The translations under genes were made by a program, and so were the position numbers. Of a stretch of 64,000 nt of DNA, positions 45,819 through 56,757 are shown in pieces. Positions within the stretch are counted from its first letter, which is position 1. Every line of letters begins with the position of its first letter. Source of the stretch: Neopestalotiopsis rosae (taxonomy: Eukaryota > Ascomycota > Sordariomycetes > Amphisphaeriales > Sporocadaceae); contig JALGAS010000001.1 of NCBI GenBank assembly GCA_023078685.1, positions 1,054,001-1,118,000 of the forward strand, read 5' to 3'. The notes under the pieces are model-generated. The model searched no databases. It had not been told where the DNA came from and was given only the letters and a program-made list of their open reading frames with translations.

Positions 45819-47388
45819 ATGGCTGCCGAAAAGCCCGAAAACTTCCGCGCCATCATCGTGGGAGGTGGCCCTGTCGCCTTGACAGCGGCACATGCCCTTT
45901 CCCAGGCTGGCATCGATTATATCATCCTAGAGCGGCGGAAGGCTCTCGATACTGACTCTGGCGCCTCAGTGGCTATTTGGCCGCACAATGTGCGCCTCTT
46001 GGACCAGCTGGGTCTGTATGAAGAGGCAGAACAAACCTACATGCCTGTCTTGAACAAGCAGAACTTGAGACGGGATGGCACGGTACTGTCGAAAAGTAAC
46101 ATGTTTGAAGCCATTGGTATTAAGTAAGAAGAAAAGAACCCCTGGAGAGCTCGCTTAAAACCATGCTGACGTAGGTGCGCACAACAGTCATGGCCATCCT
46201 TGGATGTGTTTCCACCGCGCCAAGTTGATCAACATGCTATACCAGAGACTTCCGGATCCATCCAAAGTCTTACTTGACAAGGAGGTAATCTCGATTGAGA
46301 ACGCAGCCAATAGCGTCACTGTGACAGTAAGTTAAACTTTTTAAAGCCTTGCATGTGTTCCTCAGTCTTTATGGTAGACTTACCAGTGGGGCCTGTGATG
46401 CATCTTATTAACCGTCAAAACATTCTTCTATGCAGGCTGGTACACAGCCACTCGTTGGATGCTCGGTATCGTCCTGATCACAATTCGCTAATATGATTGC
46501 TTGCAGTGTGCCGACCAGACCACATACACGGCCTCGATCATCATTGGCGCCGATGGTGTGCACAGCAGTGTCCGCAGACTGGTGAATGAGGCCTCGGGCA
46601 AGACCGAGGATCCTTTTATGTCCTCTTACCGTGGCCTTTACGGCTACGCAAAGCGGTCGCCCGAGCTTGAGCCTGCCACTCTTTACGAGACGCACAGTGC
46701 CAACCTCACCATCCAGCTCATTGTTGCTGAACAGCAGCAGCACTTTTTGGTGTACGAGCGTCTGCCGAAAGCTACTCGTGAACGGACTCGATACACCGAG
46801 GAAGACGCTGATGCCCTTGCCAAGAAGTACGCGGATGTTCGCTTCCCCACGGGCAAAGACGGCGAGTTTGTGACCTGGGGCGACATCTGGGCTAACAAGC
46901 AATGGTCGGTGTTGGCCAATCTTGAGGAAGGTATCGTCAAGAATTGGCACGAGGGCCGCGCCGTGCTAGTCGGAGATGCTGTCCACAAGATGACGCCCAA
47001 CACCGGATTCGGTATGAACAGTGGCCTCCAAGGTGTGGCGCAACTCGTGAACAGACTGCGTTCCCAGCTTAAGCAGACACCAGAGCCAGATGTGGCTACA
47101 CTCAGCCGCGTCTTCAGCGAGTATCAGAGCGCTCGATTGGCAAACTCCAAGGAGGCGGTCGAGGTGTCGGGGTTATACACAAGACTTGTTGCATGGAACA
47201 ACCCCGTATGGAGATTTACCGACCAGTACCTGCTTCCATACGTCAAGGGCGACAATACTTCTCTCAACGTCCTCATGTCGCCAATCGTGCAAAAAGGTGT
47301 CCCCCTGGATTTCTTGGAGGAGAAACGTTTCAAACGTGGTACCTATGCCTACCACACTGGACCCGTCACTGCAAGTGCCGCCGCATAA
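45819..47388 (+). CDS. FAD-dependent monooxygenase (PHBH / salicylate-hydroxylase-like fold)
   Basis: Exons 45819-46123, 46188-46326, 46507-47388: 441 residues. FAD-binding Rossmann motif IIVGGGPVALTAAHALSQAGI (residues about 12-32) with the acidic end ILER; DSGASVAIWPHN; HGHPWMCFHRAKLINMLY across intron 1; the second FAD motif IIIGADGVHSSVRR (DG type); and GDAVHKMTPNTGFGMNSGLQG at about 304. The order and style resemble group A flavin monooxygenases of fungal secondary metabolism (PaxM-like epoxidases) as well as salicylate hydroxylases. The third glycine of the first GxGxxG is Ala. There is a C-terminal hydrophobic stretch and no signal peptide. Cytosolic or ER-associated, using NAD(P)H and O2. 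No pathway partner is visible next to it, and the neighbouring GFA protein is convergent. Confidence 0.92.
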
Positions 47389-47600
47389 GCTTGATGAAAA
47401 ATGGGAATGAGAAGAAACGAAAATAGAAGATAGAAACGGATCGTGATGGACGCACAAGGACACATTTGATCCATATATACCTTTAATGTCTTGCTTTGTT
47501 AGATAGTTCGATATACCAAGAACCGCGTTGCCTTTCTCTAGTCTGATTTTCCTGAGATGCACATTTGAAGGACGTGTCACATGCCTAGATTGCCTATCTT

Positions 47601-48710
47601 TCAATCTGTAGATTCCATCGGCTTTGGGAGTTTGAAGTCAACAACATGACCAAATTTTCTGATGCTCCAATCTTGATGGCCGCGATTGAGGCTATCATAG
47701 AGGGTTTGTGCGTACTCGCTGCCTGCGTCCAGCCATCCGAGCTCAGCCGTGCGCCAAGTGAGCCAGTCCATGGCATTGATCCCTTCTGGAGCTTTGAACA
47801 GGCCGACAGTTATGTTGATGACATGATTATCGTCCGTTGTATGGCGGGTATCGCTCCAGTAAAAGGAGGTGGCCCCGCAGACTCTGCAAAACGTTCTTCG
47901 AGATCCCGGGGTCGAAACATATGACTGCATCGTTCCGTGAACCAAGTCTGGACTAATTTTTGGCTCAATCAGCTTAAGCGGCACATAAGCCCAGGCAGAT
48001 AGGATAGTTGAAGTGATCAAGCGGCAGTCGTTACAAGCATCCGTCATGGCTTTCCACTTTGTAGGGTCATCAGGCGAGACATAGCCTTTCATGTATGCAT
48101 CTTCGAGTACTTCTTGGGTCGGTCTCTGAATGGTAAAGGATATACCGCCGCAATCACAACGAGCTCGTAATCGCTCTTTACCGTCGCTACCTACTTCGGG
48201 TGCATAGACGTGAGCACTGGGCGTGTCTTTGGCAGGATTGATGATATCTAGAGGCCGACTGCCGATACTGGGCAGCCATTCGTGCAGGCCACCTGGAGCG
48301 GAATCGGTGAAACAATGTTTGTCAATTCTGAATATGTTGTCGTCGTACGGGAAAAGTGCAGTTGAAAGGTACCACACGTCTTCGTCCTCGTCTCGGCCAC
48401 CCAAATGACAGCCGCACGTTGAGCAGAAGTAGTGATGATATTTGCTGCCTCTGGGACGATATTGGGTAGCGCAGAGGGCCAAGCTAGAGGGCTCGATGAA
48501 ATGAAGGCTGCTACCTTTAGGAAGCATTGCGTGAGTGATGGACATTGCACCATGAATATGCCGGCAACGACTGCAGTGGCACATGTAGGCGCTGAGAGGC
48601 AGAATTTCGTGAGGCAGGGTTATGCCATAATGAAGAGAGCCACAATAGCATTTTGCCGTCAGTAGAGACGGGGAGGCTGTTGCTGACGTGACTTGTATCG
48701 TAGGAGGCAT
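47601..48710 (-). CDS. Tandem GFA (glutathione-dependent formaldehyde-activating-like) domain protein
   Basis: Single exon, 369 residues. Two GFA/CENP-V zinc domains in tandem. Domain 1 (residues about 18-135): CYCGSLHY (C21, C23), CHCSRCRHIHG (C44, C46, C49), CSTCGCHLGG (C96, C99). Domain 2 (about 190-330): RCDCGGISF, ACNDCRLITS, CRVCGATSFYW. These cysteines match the two structural or catalytic zinc sites of Gfa. In bacteria Gfa was proposed to speed the glutathione-formaldehyde condensation; fungal members are mostly uncharacterised. Domain 2 has a reduced second cluster (CxxC rather than CxCxxC). The stop is 212 bp from the stop of the FAD monooxygenase (convergent). No targeting signal; probably cytosolic. 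Confidence 0.92.
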   Translation of the reverse strand: MPPTIQVTSATASPSLLTAKCYCGSLHYGITLPHEILPLSAYMCHCSRCRHIHGAMSITHAMLPKGSSLHFIEPSSLALCATQYRPRGSKYHHYFCSTCGCHLGGRDEDEDVWYLSTALFPYDDNIFRIDKHCFTDSAPGGLHEWLPSIGSRPLDIINPAKDTPSAHVYAPEVGSDGKERLRARCDCGGISFTIQRPTQEVLEDAYMKGYVSPDDPTKWKAMTDACNDCRLITSTILSAWAYVPLKLIEPKISPDLVHGTMQSYVSTPGSRRTFCRVCGATSFYWSDTRHTTDDNHVINITVGLFKAPEGINAMDWLTWRTAELGWLDAGSEYAQTLYDSLNRGHQDWSIRKFGHVVDFKLPKPMESTD

Positions 48711-49886
48711 TGTTAACAGTGGGTATGTTCAAGGAAAATTTCGTTCGCTCTTGGTCGCAAAGAAGTCAATCCAGGTCAGTGGCAGAACATCTCATGATTG
48801 CTTTTTCCCACCTTGGCTGTTTGATCTGTTGGCAAGCTAATGCGGGGTCATCCTGACCCGCGCCTGCCTCCTATGAAGCAAGGATCAGTAAGAAAGACAT
48901 GCCAAATGAAGAAGGCACGCTAACGAAGTGACCAATAGCATTGGGATTCCAGCCAATTTTGAGCCAAGAGAATTTGCATACTGTGTACTAGGCACACGTG
49001 GAGTTGAGGCAGCTTTCAATGTTTGCTCGAGACCTAGAGGGGGGGCTCCCGAGATTGATTTGACGACGAGGGACTCACTGTTATTCAAGTTCACTGCTGA
49101 ATGCGTTTTCAATGCTATTGTGATGCGCTTGTAATCTAATTGACATGCGTGCAGACTGATAAAAATTGTGTAGACAATGATGGGGATAACTGATGCAGTA
49201 TCTTGTCCAAAGACTGATTTACGGCACCATCACCTTTGATAACTTGATTGTTCTCTAACTTACTTGCAATGAAGGTACAATCGAGATTGACGTTATGCCG
49301 CAGCTCGCAATGTTCGCAAAGGGTAAAATTATTACTCAATGACCATTGTCCCTACTTTGTGCCTTGGCAGTTAGTGGCATAGCAACAGTGAATCGCAATC
49401 CCTGAAGCAAAAGGATTGTTATTCGGTGAACAGTAACCTTAAATTGCTGTTGCTGGAAACCAATCGTAGTGATATAAGAATTTTCTTTTAACAAAAAAGT
49501 TTTTTTTATTTTATTTTTTTTTTGACCCATCAGACCCAGACCTCAACCTCTGCCTCTTCACATTTTCTGTCAATTGCCAAACGGTCGTGTCAAGCAAACA
49601 GCCACATAGACAATCTCGGACGTTTGTCGCCCTGGGGTACATGTACCAATCTCATTCTTCGAGTTTGCCAGACATTGATTTTTTTTTTTCCACCACTGGA
49701 AGACCCCGGTAGCGACAAGAGACCTGTCGCATTGATCTCTGGTGTTTTACGCAACCTCTGTGATTGATCACACCGTTCCTTCATTTTCGATCCCGCTTTC
49801 TTCTTGTCCTAAGCACATCGCCATTAACAAACCAGAGAAACACAAACACCGGGCAACAAGATAACTCCATTCGTCGCGCGTCGAAA
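48711..49886. other. Divergent intergenic region, 1.2 kb
   Basis: Promoters of the GFA gene and of the single-pass membrane protein gene. A T/A-rich tract lies at about 49490-49525. No gene seen. Confidence 0.55.
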
Positions 49887-51330
49887 ATGGCAGACTTCGA
49901 CCACACCATTTCGAATGGCACATGCTACACAGGACAAGGCAACAAGGCCAACAGCAAATCTTTCATTCCCTGCGGTAACGCCTACAGCGAGGACATTTTC
50001 TTGTCGTGTTGCGGCATCGGCGACTGGTGCTTCGCACAAACAGGACTCTGCCACCAAAAAGACAGTATGTAGTTGTCGCTCAATTCACACAGATATGGCG
50101 ATTTTGCTAACAACTTGTGAAGGAGACAATGGGGCCTTTTACATAGCCGGCTGCACAGACTCCGAGTACAAGAATAGTCTGGCCTGTCCCAACAAAGGCC
50201 AGTACTCTACTCAGCCATGGGTGGGAGTCATTCCATGTGGTCCGAGCCAAGACGGTGCTGGTGTTAATTGGGCAGGCTGTACCGAGCCAGAAGATGATCA
50301 TGTCACAACCTTCAACAGCAGTTGCCTATGCGACAACAATCCTCCGATATTAAAATATCCTGCGGGAATATTCTCGACCGCTTCTCTTCCTGGTCATCTC
50401 GGTGGTCAAATTGGCTTTGCACCAGGATATCCATCTACGACTAACGCAGTCATACCGATTCACAGTACCACAACAGCTGTCGTTCCTGCAGTGACCACGT
50501 CTTCAGATACCACATCTGTAGATACCACGTCTGCAGAGACCACATCTACACATAGAACATCTAAACATGTCACGTCTACAGTTACCACGCCTGCTGTTGC
50601 AACATCTACGGATGTCACGCCTACAGGCGATTCCACTATAAGCCCTACAGACACGGCGACTACAGTACCTTTGATACCTGCGACACCGGCGAATAATAAT
50701 CCTTTGTCGAAAGCAGACATCGTAGGCATGTCTGTCGGCATTGTGGGATTCGCTGTCATCGTGTTTGCGTCTATAGCATATCTTATTATTCGCCGCAGAC
50801 GCAAAAGGGCGGAAGACCAAGAGCTCATGGACGGCACACAAGAATCTCATCAGCTGAGGGAGATGGACCCGACTGGCACCGCTATTGCTCCAGTATCAGC
50901 AATGGACGCACCGCCTCCGGCCTTTCGTCAGCCCATTCTTCGAGCCCGACAAAGGCAGGAGGAGCTCGCTACAGAGGATGCTCAACAAACGGGTCTTGTC
51001 ATGCCACCAGTCTCGCCAACGCCACCGACTTCACCAACAGCACAACTCCTTGACCATCAGCCTTTAGCAAGTTCTGGGTCACAGCAATTCAAGGCATACA
51101 ATCCAGCTCACTGGTCGGATGGTTATTCATCAAGCCATTACAGTACCGATAGCGTACAATCACCGCGCCAAAATCCTGTTTACGGCTCTCCCGTCGCTAC
51201 CAGTCCGCAGCACACTGTTTCTCATTCCAGCCGAGAGAATGCAGGGCGCGAGCAAACGAACCAGCAAAACATGGCATCGATCGCGGAGCTAGAGGGCTCG
51301 GGAGGATTCGCGCCACACGAGCGGATATGA
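49887..51330 (+). CDS. Single-pass membrane protein with Cys-rich ectodomain and Ser/Thr stalk
   Basis: Exons 49887-50064 and 50123-51330: 461 residues. Residues 9 to about 135 are Cys-rich: NGTCYTG, FIPCGNA, LSCCGIGDWCF, GLCHQKD, then YIAGCTD, LACPNKGQY, GVIPCGPS, WAGCTEPED, SSCLCDNN. Residues about 165-245 are a Thr/Ser stalk with TTS-type repeats, likely O-glycosylated. One membrane segment is at about 258-281 (IVGMSVGIVGFAVIVFASIAYLII), followed by RRRRKR and a 180-residue Pro/Ser/Gln-rich cytosolic tail. There is no cleavable signal peptide at the first ATG; positive-inside charges still place the N-terminus outside, so the segment may act as a reverse signal anchor. The layout resembles wall-stress sensors (Wsc/Mid2), but the Cys pattern differs. 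Function unknown. Confidence 0.85.
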
Positions 51331-53211
51331 CCATGGGCTATCATTTGGAGCACCGATGGAGGGGGTTATTGGCACGAGCCTCGATGATAGCTACGTTGGA
51401 GGTCCCTTGAGATTGATCTCCGCATCCCAGATCTGACGCCACCGATCTGCTGCACCTGACCATTATATAGACTGATAGCTGTCGCTACTCGGCTAGATGG
51501 CTTGAGAATAACGACAGCATGCAAATAGCACGAACTAATACACAAGCGAGTCAATGTGGACAGCATAGCACTTTGTGATGTGATACATATATTCTTGATT
51601 TGACATCAACATGAGATTCTTGGGGGAAAGAGCTGGCACAAATGAAATCAATGCTCAATTGCCAGATTTGAGCCCTACGATGACCTGAATATATTGGCTG
51701 AGGAGAAGGGTCTGGGTTGAACTACGAGTAAGATTGACTTTGATGACAAGTCAATATGCACAAAGTTGACAAGCATGTCTCAAGTCTGTACTTCTTCGAA
51801 ACTTGTGAAGCCACAATGGCCAGGACAGACTCTTTAGTCGGATTTACAATGCTATAGTTCATGATACTGTAACAAGATGCATTGCTCAAATGTCAATGTT
51901 CCTATGACTGGTCAAATATAAAACAATCAAGTGAGTATGTTGAATAACGTCAAGATGCCAATTATGAATCGTAATGCAGCTGCATAAGTCAGAGACTCCA
52001 CACCGAGAATAACCTCGGAAGACTTTAATTGATCGCACGTGATCTCGTGTTAATATGGCCCAAGCGTTATGCGTGTTGCTGATGCGCTAAATTCGCAATT
52101 TTTGAAAATCATTTGTTTTTTTTTTCTCTTTGGGTCTGGGCACATGTAATGTACCTGGGTAGCGCCGGTCCCGCCATTGAATGGTGCCAGCATCAGATCC
52201 CAACTGATCCAAACTTGAATTGATTGCACGAGTCGTGGGCAATGGACCAGGGTCACCAGAAATTGCGTAATGGGTCAATAAACAACAACAAGTATTTGAC
52301 AAGAAGAAGAGAAGAATAGTAGGTAGACAAGAAACAACGCAATGCATCCTTGATGCAATAAAAGCGTTGAAGCGCGTGCTTATGAACACGTATTACTCGC
52401 TCTTTTAATGGACATGGCGAAGCGATAGGCAGCCAAGAAAGCGTCGTCTCAGCGGCATTGGCGCATGTACAACACCAACCACAAAACCATTGTCGCTTGA
52501 TCGCTTTCGGTTGTCTTGTCTCGAAGACAGGTCTAAGTCTGGCAGGATTTGGCGTTTTTACGGTTCATAGAATGTTCCATAGAAAATGGCGCCTAGGACG
52601 AAGAGACTGGATGCCAAATCATTACATTTATATCTCTCCATTCTGGTTCGGCAGTCTCTCAAGCACATTGTAAGAAAGTCCATTCATAATGACGATGGCG
52701 GCTGGACATCAGGTGAGAAAATTCGAGGCGCCAGTCAGGGATTATTGCCGGGTAAGCAGCCTCAATTGTTCCTTATGGTCATCCGCCATCTGTAGGAGGA
52801 GTCGCGACTTTTTATGGATTGGACAGCGGAACGCGTTTGGGCGGCGGCGGCGGCGGCGGTGTCGCGCGCAGGCATCAGGTAATGTTAAACGGAAGCCTTT
52901 TTTGAATCATTTTTAGAGTGAGAGCAAGGAGTGGTAGTGTAAAATTGTAGGCCACCCCGGTCGAGGCTCACTCAGGCTTTGTTCGATGTGTGCAAGCGTG
53001 GTAGTTCCCGCCCAAATAGCAGACCATGGCCCTTCTGCAGTACCATGTAATGCACTATTAAGCACCTACCTACTGTACCCCTCTAACCAGGTACCTACCA
53101 GCCACTGGGATTCAATCTCTATCCATCCCCAGAAGCATCCCGCATCTCATCATTCCTTTTCTATCTCTTGACTGCTTTGCCTATACCTCCATTTGTAGAT
53201 CTCCCTTCCAA
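51331..53211. other. Intergenic, about 1.9 kb
   Basis: 3' flank of the membrane-protein gene and promoter of the Whi5-like gene. Tracts of ACCTACC/GTACC type occur at about 53065-53100. A GGC run at 52842-52860 is simple sequence. No gene seen. Confidence 0.55.
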
Positions 53212-53768
53212 GTGTGTGCATACTTGTATTATCTTCTTCAGTTGCTTATTTCTTTTTATCTGCCTCTCCTACAATCCAATGTCTTGGTGCCGCACGTGTT
53301 GATCGCAGCAATTGGACCGACCTTGACTCGACTAGCTTTGGCCACCGACGCGTGTTGGGCGTGTCTCGCTACAGAGAGGAAAAGCCGCATCTGGCAGTGG
53401 AAGCCGAGCACTTTTTCTGTAACAGTCACTGCCACTCGCGGCGGGACCTGCCGAAGAGAAAAAGAAGAGCAAGACGTAGCAGATCACCAGACTCTTTTGT
53501 CCTCGGCGTACATCGAGTCTGCTCTACCTTTGCTCCCATCGCAGCCAAAAAGCACAGAGTTTGGTGTGGTAACCCCAGCCCACTATCAACCTGCCGCCAT
53601 TGCTTTGCTTACCTGCTGTACATTCGCGGCCCACAGCCAGCCAGCGACGCCGACGCGACGGCTTCTTGCTTGGGGCGTTGGCATCCCACCTTGATTGGGC
53701 CTACCCGTGACCACCCCTCCAACAACTCGTTCGCTGAACCTTTCAGCAACGGGGATTGCTCTTTCAAC
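53212..53768 (+). promoter_or_regulatory. Probable long 5' leader of the Whi5-like gene, with one short uORF
   Basis: The 555 nt before the ATG at 53769 are open in the same frame but have no in-frame ATG. Across the whole stretch I find a single upstream ATG (53279-53281), which opens a 7-codon uORF ending at TGA 53300-53302. Such ATG depletion is expected of a transcribed leader. A leader intron is possible. Confidence 0.45.
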
Positions 53769-55268
53769 ATGTCGCTCGGGGATGTGAGGGGCATTCAGGA
53801 TCCTCTGCCCCGTACCGATGTCATTCGCGAATCTTTCGCTCGCAACAACATCGTCCAGCAGCAGCTCAATGACTCCAGTAATGACGAGTCCCAGGACACG
53901 ACCGCAACCCACGATAGCGATCGCGATCGCGTCTTTACCCCACCAGAGAGCGATAGCGGCGCAAGTAGCGGCCCGGTGCATGCCAATGGAAATGGATCAA
54001 GTCAAGAATCACAGCTACTACAGTTGTCAGAACTAGCGGCTGCTCAGGAAAAGATGATAGAGGGCGCTCAGTCAAGAAAGAGGACGGCGGATGGCGCGGT
54101 CAAATATTCCAGGGACAGTATGAGTATTTCTCCTGTTCGCGTGTCTGGGCACTCGAGGAACACCAGTACAGTGAGCGCGGCTTCCACAAATGGGAGTCGC
54201 ATTGGCGAGGTAAGTCATTGATGCGCACGACTTGATGCGACGACAGGTCTAACGAGACTGTAGCTCTCGGCGGAACTCAAAGCGAAATTATCATATGCCA
54301 TGATGAAGGTCAACCATGGCTGGCAAAGCAATTCCATCGACGAAGTAGAGTCACTTGCGTCGCAAGCTGCTTCGCCGATATCCAGCACGTCAACTATACA
54401 CGGTCGGCCGGGCGCAAACCCCAGCCCCAGATTATCATTGACAGCAATGCGCCAAGGGACGCAGAGTGCAGGCATTAGTCCAGTTGGCTTGCAGGCATCA
54501 CAAGGGCGGGCTCATGAGGCATTCTGGCGTGACACTAATGTCACCCCCCAGAACCACTCCGTTTCGCCGCCAGCTTCACAAGTCTCGATGCTGGCTCCCC
54601 CAGCTGCGATACAGCCAGGACGATCTGGCTATCTCAATCCGCGTCGCAACTCGAATGCACGACATACGCCGGCTTATATTTCTCACCAGGCCTCGCCCCG
54701 CAGCCCGGCTCAGCCAAGTCCTCTTTTGAGTACTCCTGGTACAGCTACCTTGAGGACGCCACAAGTCGACCAAATGGTCTTTTCTCCACACCAGAACGTA
54801 AGAGAGCAAGAGGCATTGGAAACCCTCCTGTTCATGAGCAGCCCAGGAAACTCGGCCAACATGAAACATACGTTGCCGCCATCGGTACAACACGCACCGA
54901 ACACTACCCAGACACACCGGACAGCCCTTCCCACGTCGAGATTGGCACCGAATAGCCAACCGCGGAAGACGCTGCCAACGATAAGGCATCACGCCCATGG
55001 CTCGATGGGAAAGCGTGTAGGCTTTGAAAAGTCGCCCAGTAATGTTGCTGAAATGGATGTGGATGACCACTATGCATCGCCTCGGGGAACACCACGTCGG
55101 AAGACGATTAGCGGATCTCGACCATCTTTATCTGTACCTGCTGGGCTGAACGCACCGTCCCGACCGCGACCACAGCTACAGGATGCCGATATTGAGCGAA
55201 TGCTTGATCGGGTGGCCGCAGATGACAGTTCGGACTCGGAAAGCGAGATCTCTTTGCCGGCTGGTTAG
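53769..55268 (+). CDS. Whi5/Nrm1-like G1/S transcriptional repressor
   Basis: Exons 53769-54209 and 54264-55268: 481 residues. Disordered, Ser/Pro/Gln-rich protein with a short conserved core. The segment right after the intron, residues 148-167 (LSAELKAKLSYAMMKVNHGW), fits the GTB motif (Pfam Whi5-like) by which Whi5 and Nrm1 bind the SBF/MBF cell-cycle transcription factors. It is preceded by SRKRTADGAVK (about residue 103), seen in filamentous-fungal homologues. Many SP/TP sites (VFTPPESD, ISPVRV, TPQNHSVSPP, SPRSPAQPSP, SPRGTPRRK) are candidate CDK sites. The C-terminal motif DADIERMLDRV precedes an acidic Ser tail. Expected in the nucleus, repressing G1/S genes until CDK phosphorylation. 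The assignment rests on the GTB motif and composition. Confidence 0.8.
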
Positions 55269-56757
55269 TTTGGTTCACGCCTGCTTCGGCACGCCTCTAT
55301 TTCAGGGCTCGCCCAATGCGACGACGATATCCATGGGATTTTAAAGCAGCAGATTTCTTTCAAGCTTGGGGATCATCCCAAGTGTTGATATCTCAAACAC
55401 TTTCAGATTAGCCGGAGCGTGTGATTTGGCATACTTACTTATGACTATGATGCATTAACATTTTTCACATTTAGGGACTGGGATTGCAAAATATGCAATG
55501 AGGCGTTTGGTGCATAGTTTTTGGTGTAGTTTGTGGCATGAAGAGGAACAGCTATGTGAGCGAGATGTATTTGATGGGCTGTATATATGAGAAGACCCGT
55601 AACTTCGGGATATTTTTGAAAAGCCATCCCTTGCTTTCAATCACAATGGAATGTCTCACATTGATCAAACGCATTCCCGGTATTGTTGTTGTGCACTTGT
55701 TCATGTTAGAAAAGTTCTTGTACGTGTTTGAAAATCTCAAATTTCCGTGTCACTATACCCCAGTTTACCTACATATATGCAAATAGTTTTTGCGTTCAGG
55801 GTGCATTCGAGTTGATGAACGATATAGGTAGTAATAGAATCTACATAGTATCTGCTAGAACTCAGTTGCACTAGGATCATGCTTGTAATTTTATTTGTTT
55901 GCTTTGGTCGTTGCAACATGGATACAAACAACAGTCTATTCACTCTGGAACCCGGAAGACGGCATTACCCTCTCCCCACTCGTTCAAGAAGCTATCCTGG
56001 CTATTAGAGACCGGCCAATTAGTGCTGTCCCCAAAAGGCCGCTTAGCCACTGGTGTAGGATATAGCGACCTCGGCATGCCGCGAATTGTGCGACTCCCAG
56101 CAGCCAAGTAGGTGCGCCGGAGTTACCAGTCGGGCTGTCGGCCACGGCACAGCCCCATCCTCGCCATCTATTGGGAAAATCCGCCACAGTTATTGAATAA
56201 TCAGGTAAGCCCTCCTGCCATCTCAAGTCCCTTTGAGTGCCCAAGAACCCCGGCTCTAACACAGAACATTCCGCACTCGGACCACCCAAGCCATTTGGCT
56301 GAGCAAGCTGATTCCTTGGAGGACGACGACATGTGCCGTCAAACTATGCTCAGCCTCTCCGCTCGAATGCGTAAGCGCTGCTTCAGTACTAATCAGAATT
56401 CTTCCATGCATACGCGTATGTGTGAATGCTAAGACTCATCGGTAAATGCGACTAAAATCCGAGGTAGGTTTGGGATCTATAAGAGGTTGCGTTGCTCTTC
56501 TTACAGCTACCGCCGCTGTGCCTTTTGCTCTTGTGATGCACTTGCAGTAAACTACCCCCATCAGTCACTTGATAATACGATCTAGTGACCACCACATACA
56601 TCATAACAACACCAGGAAATCAAAAGGTCTTTTGTTTCCATTGTTCCTTTTTTGGAATATATCTGCTCTTACAAAGCGCATATAACATTTTTAAAGAAGA
56701 AAGTTTTGTTTCCTCCACCTCATTCACCAAACCGAACAACAGAGAAGGAGGATCATA
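55269..56757. other. Intergenic, 1.5 kb
   Basis: 3' flank of the Whi5-like gene (AT-rich) and promoter of the next gene. No gene recognised. Confidence 0.55.

Noticed and set aside
39175..47388. Cluster of P450, PTH11 receptor and FAD monooxygenase
   Set aside because: Again no backbone enzyme. Proximity alone does not support a pathway.
53279..53302. Independent gene at the upstream ATG of the Whi5-like locus
   Set aside because: Only seven codons; recorded as a uORF in the leader, not as a gene.
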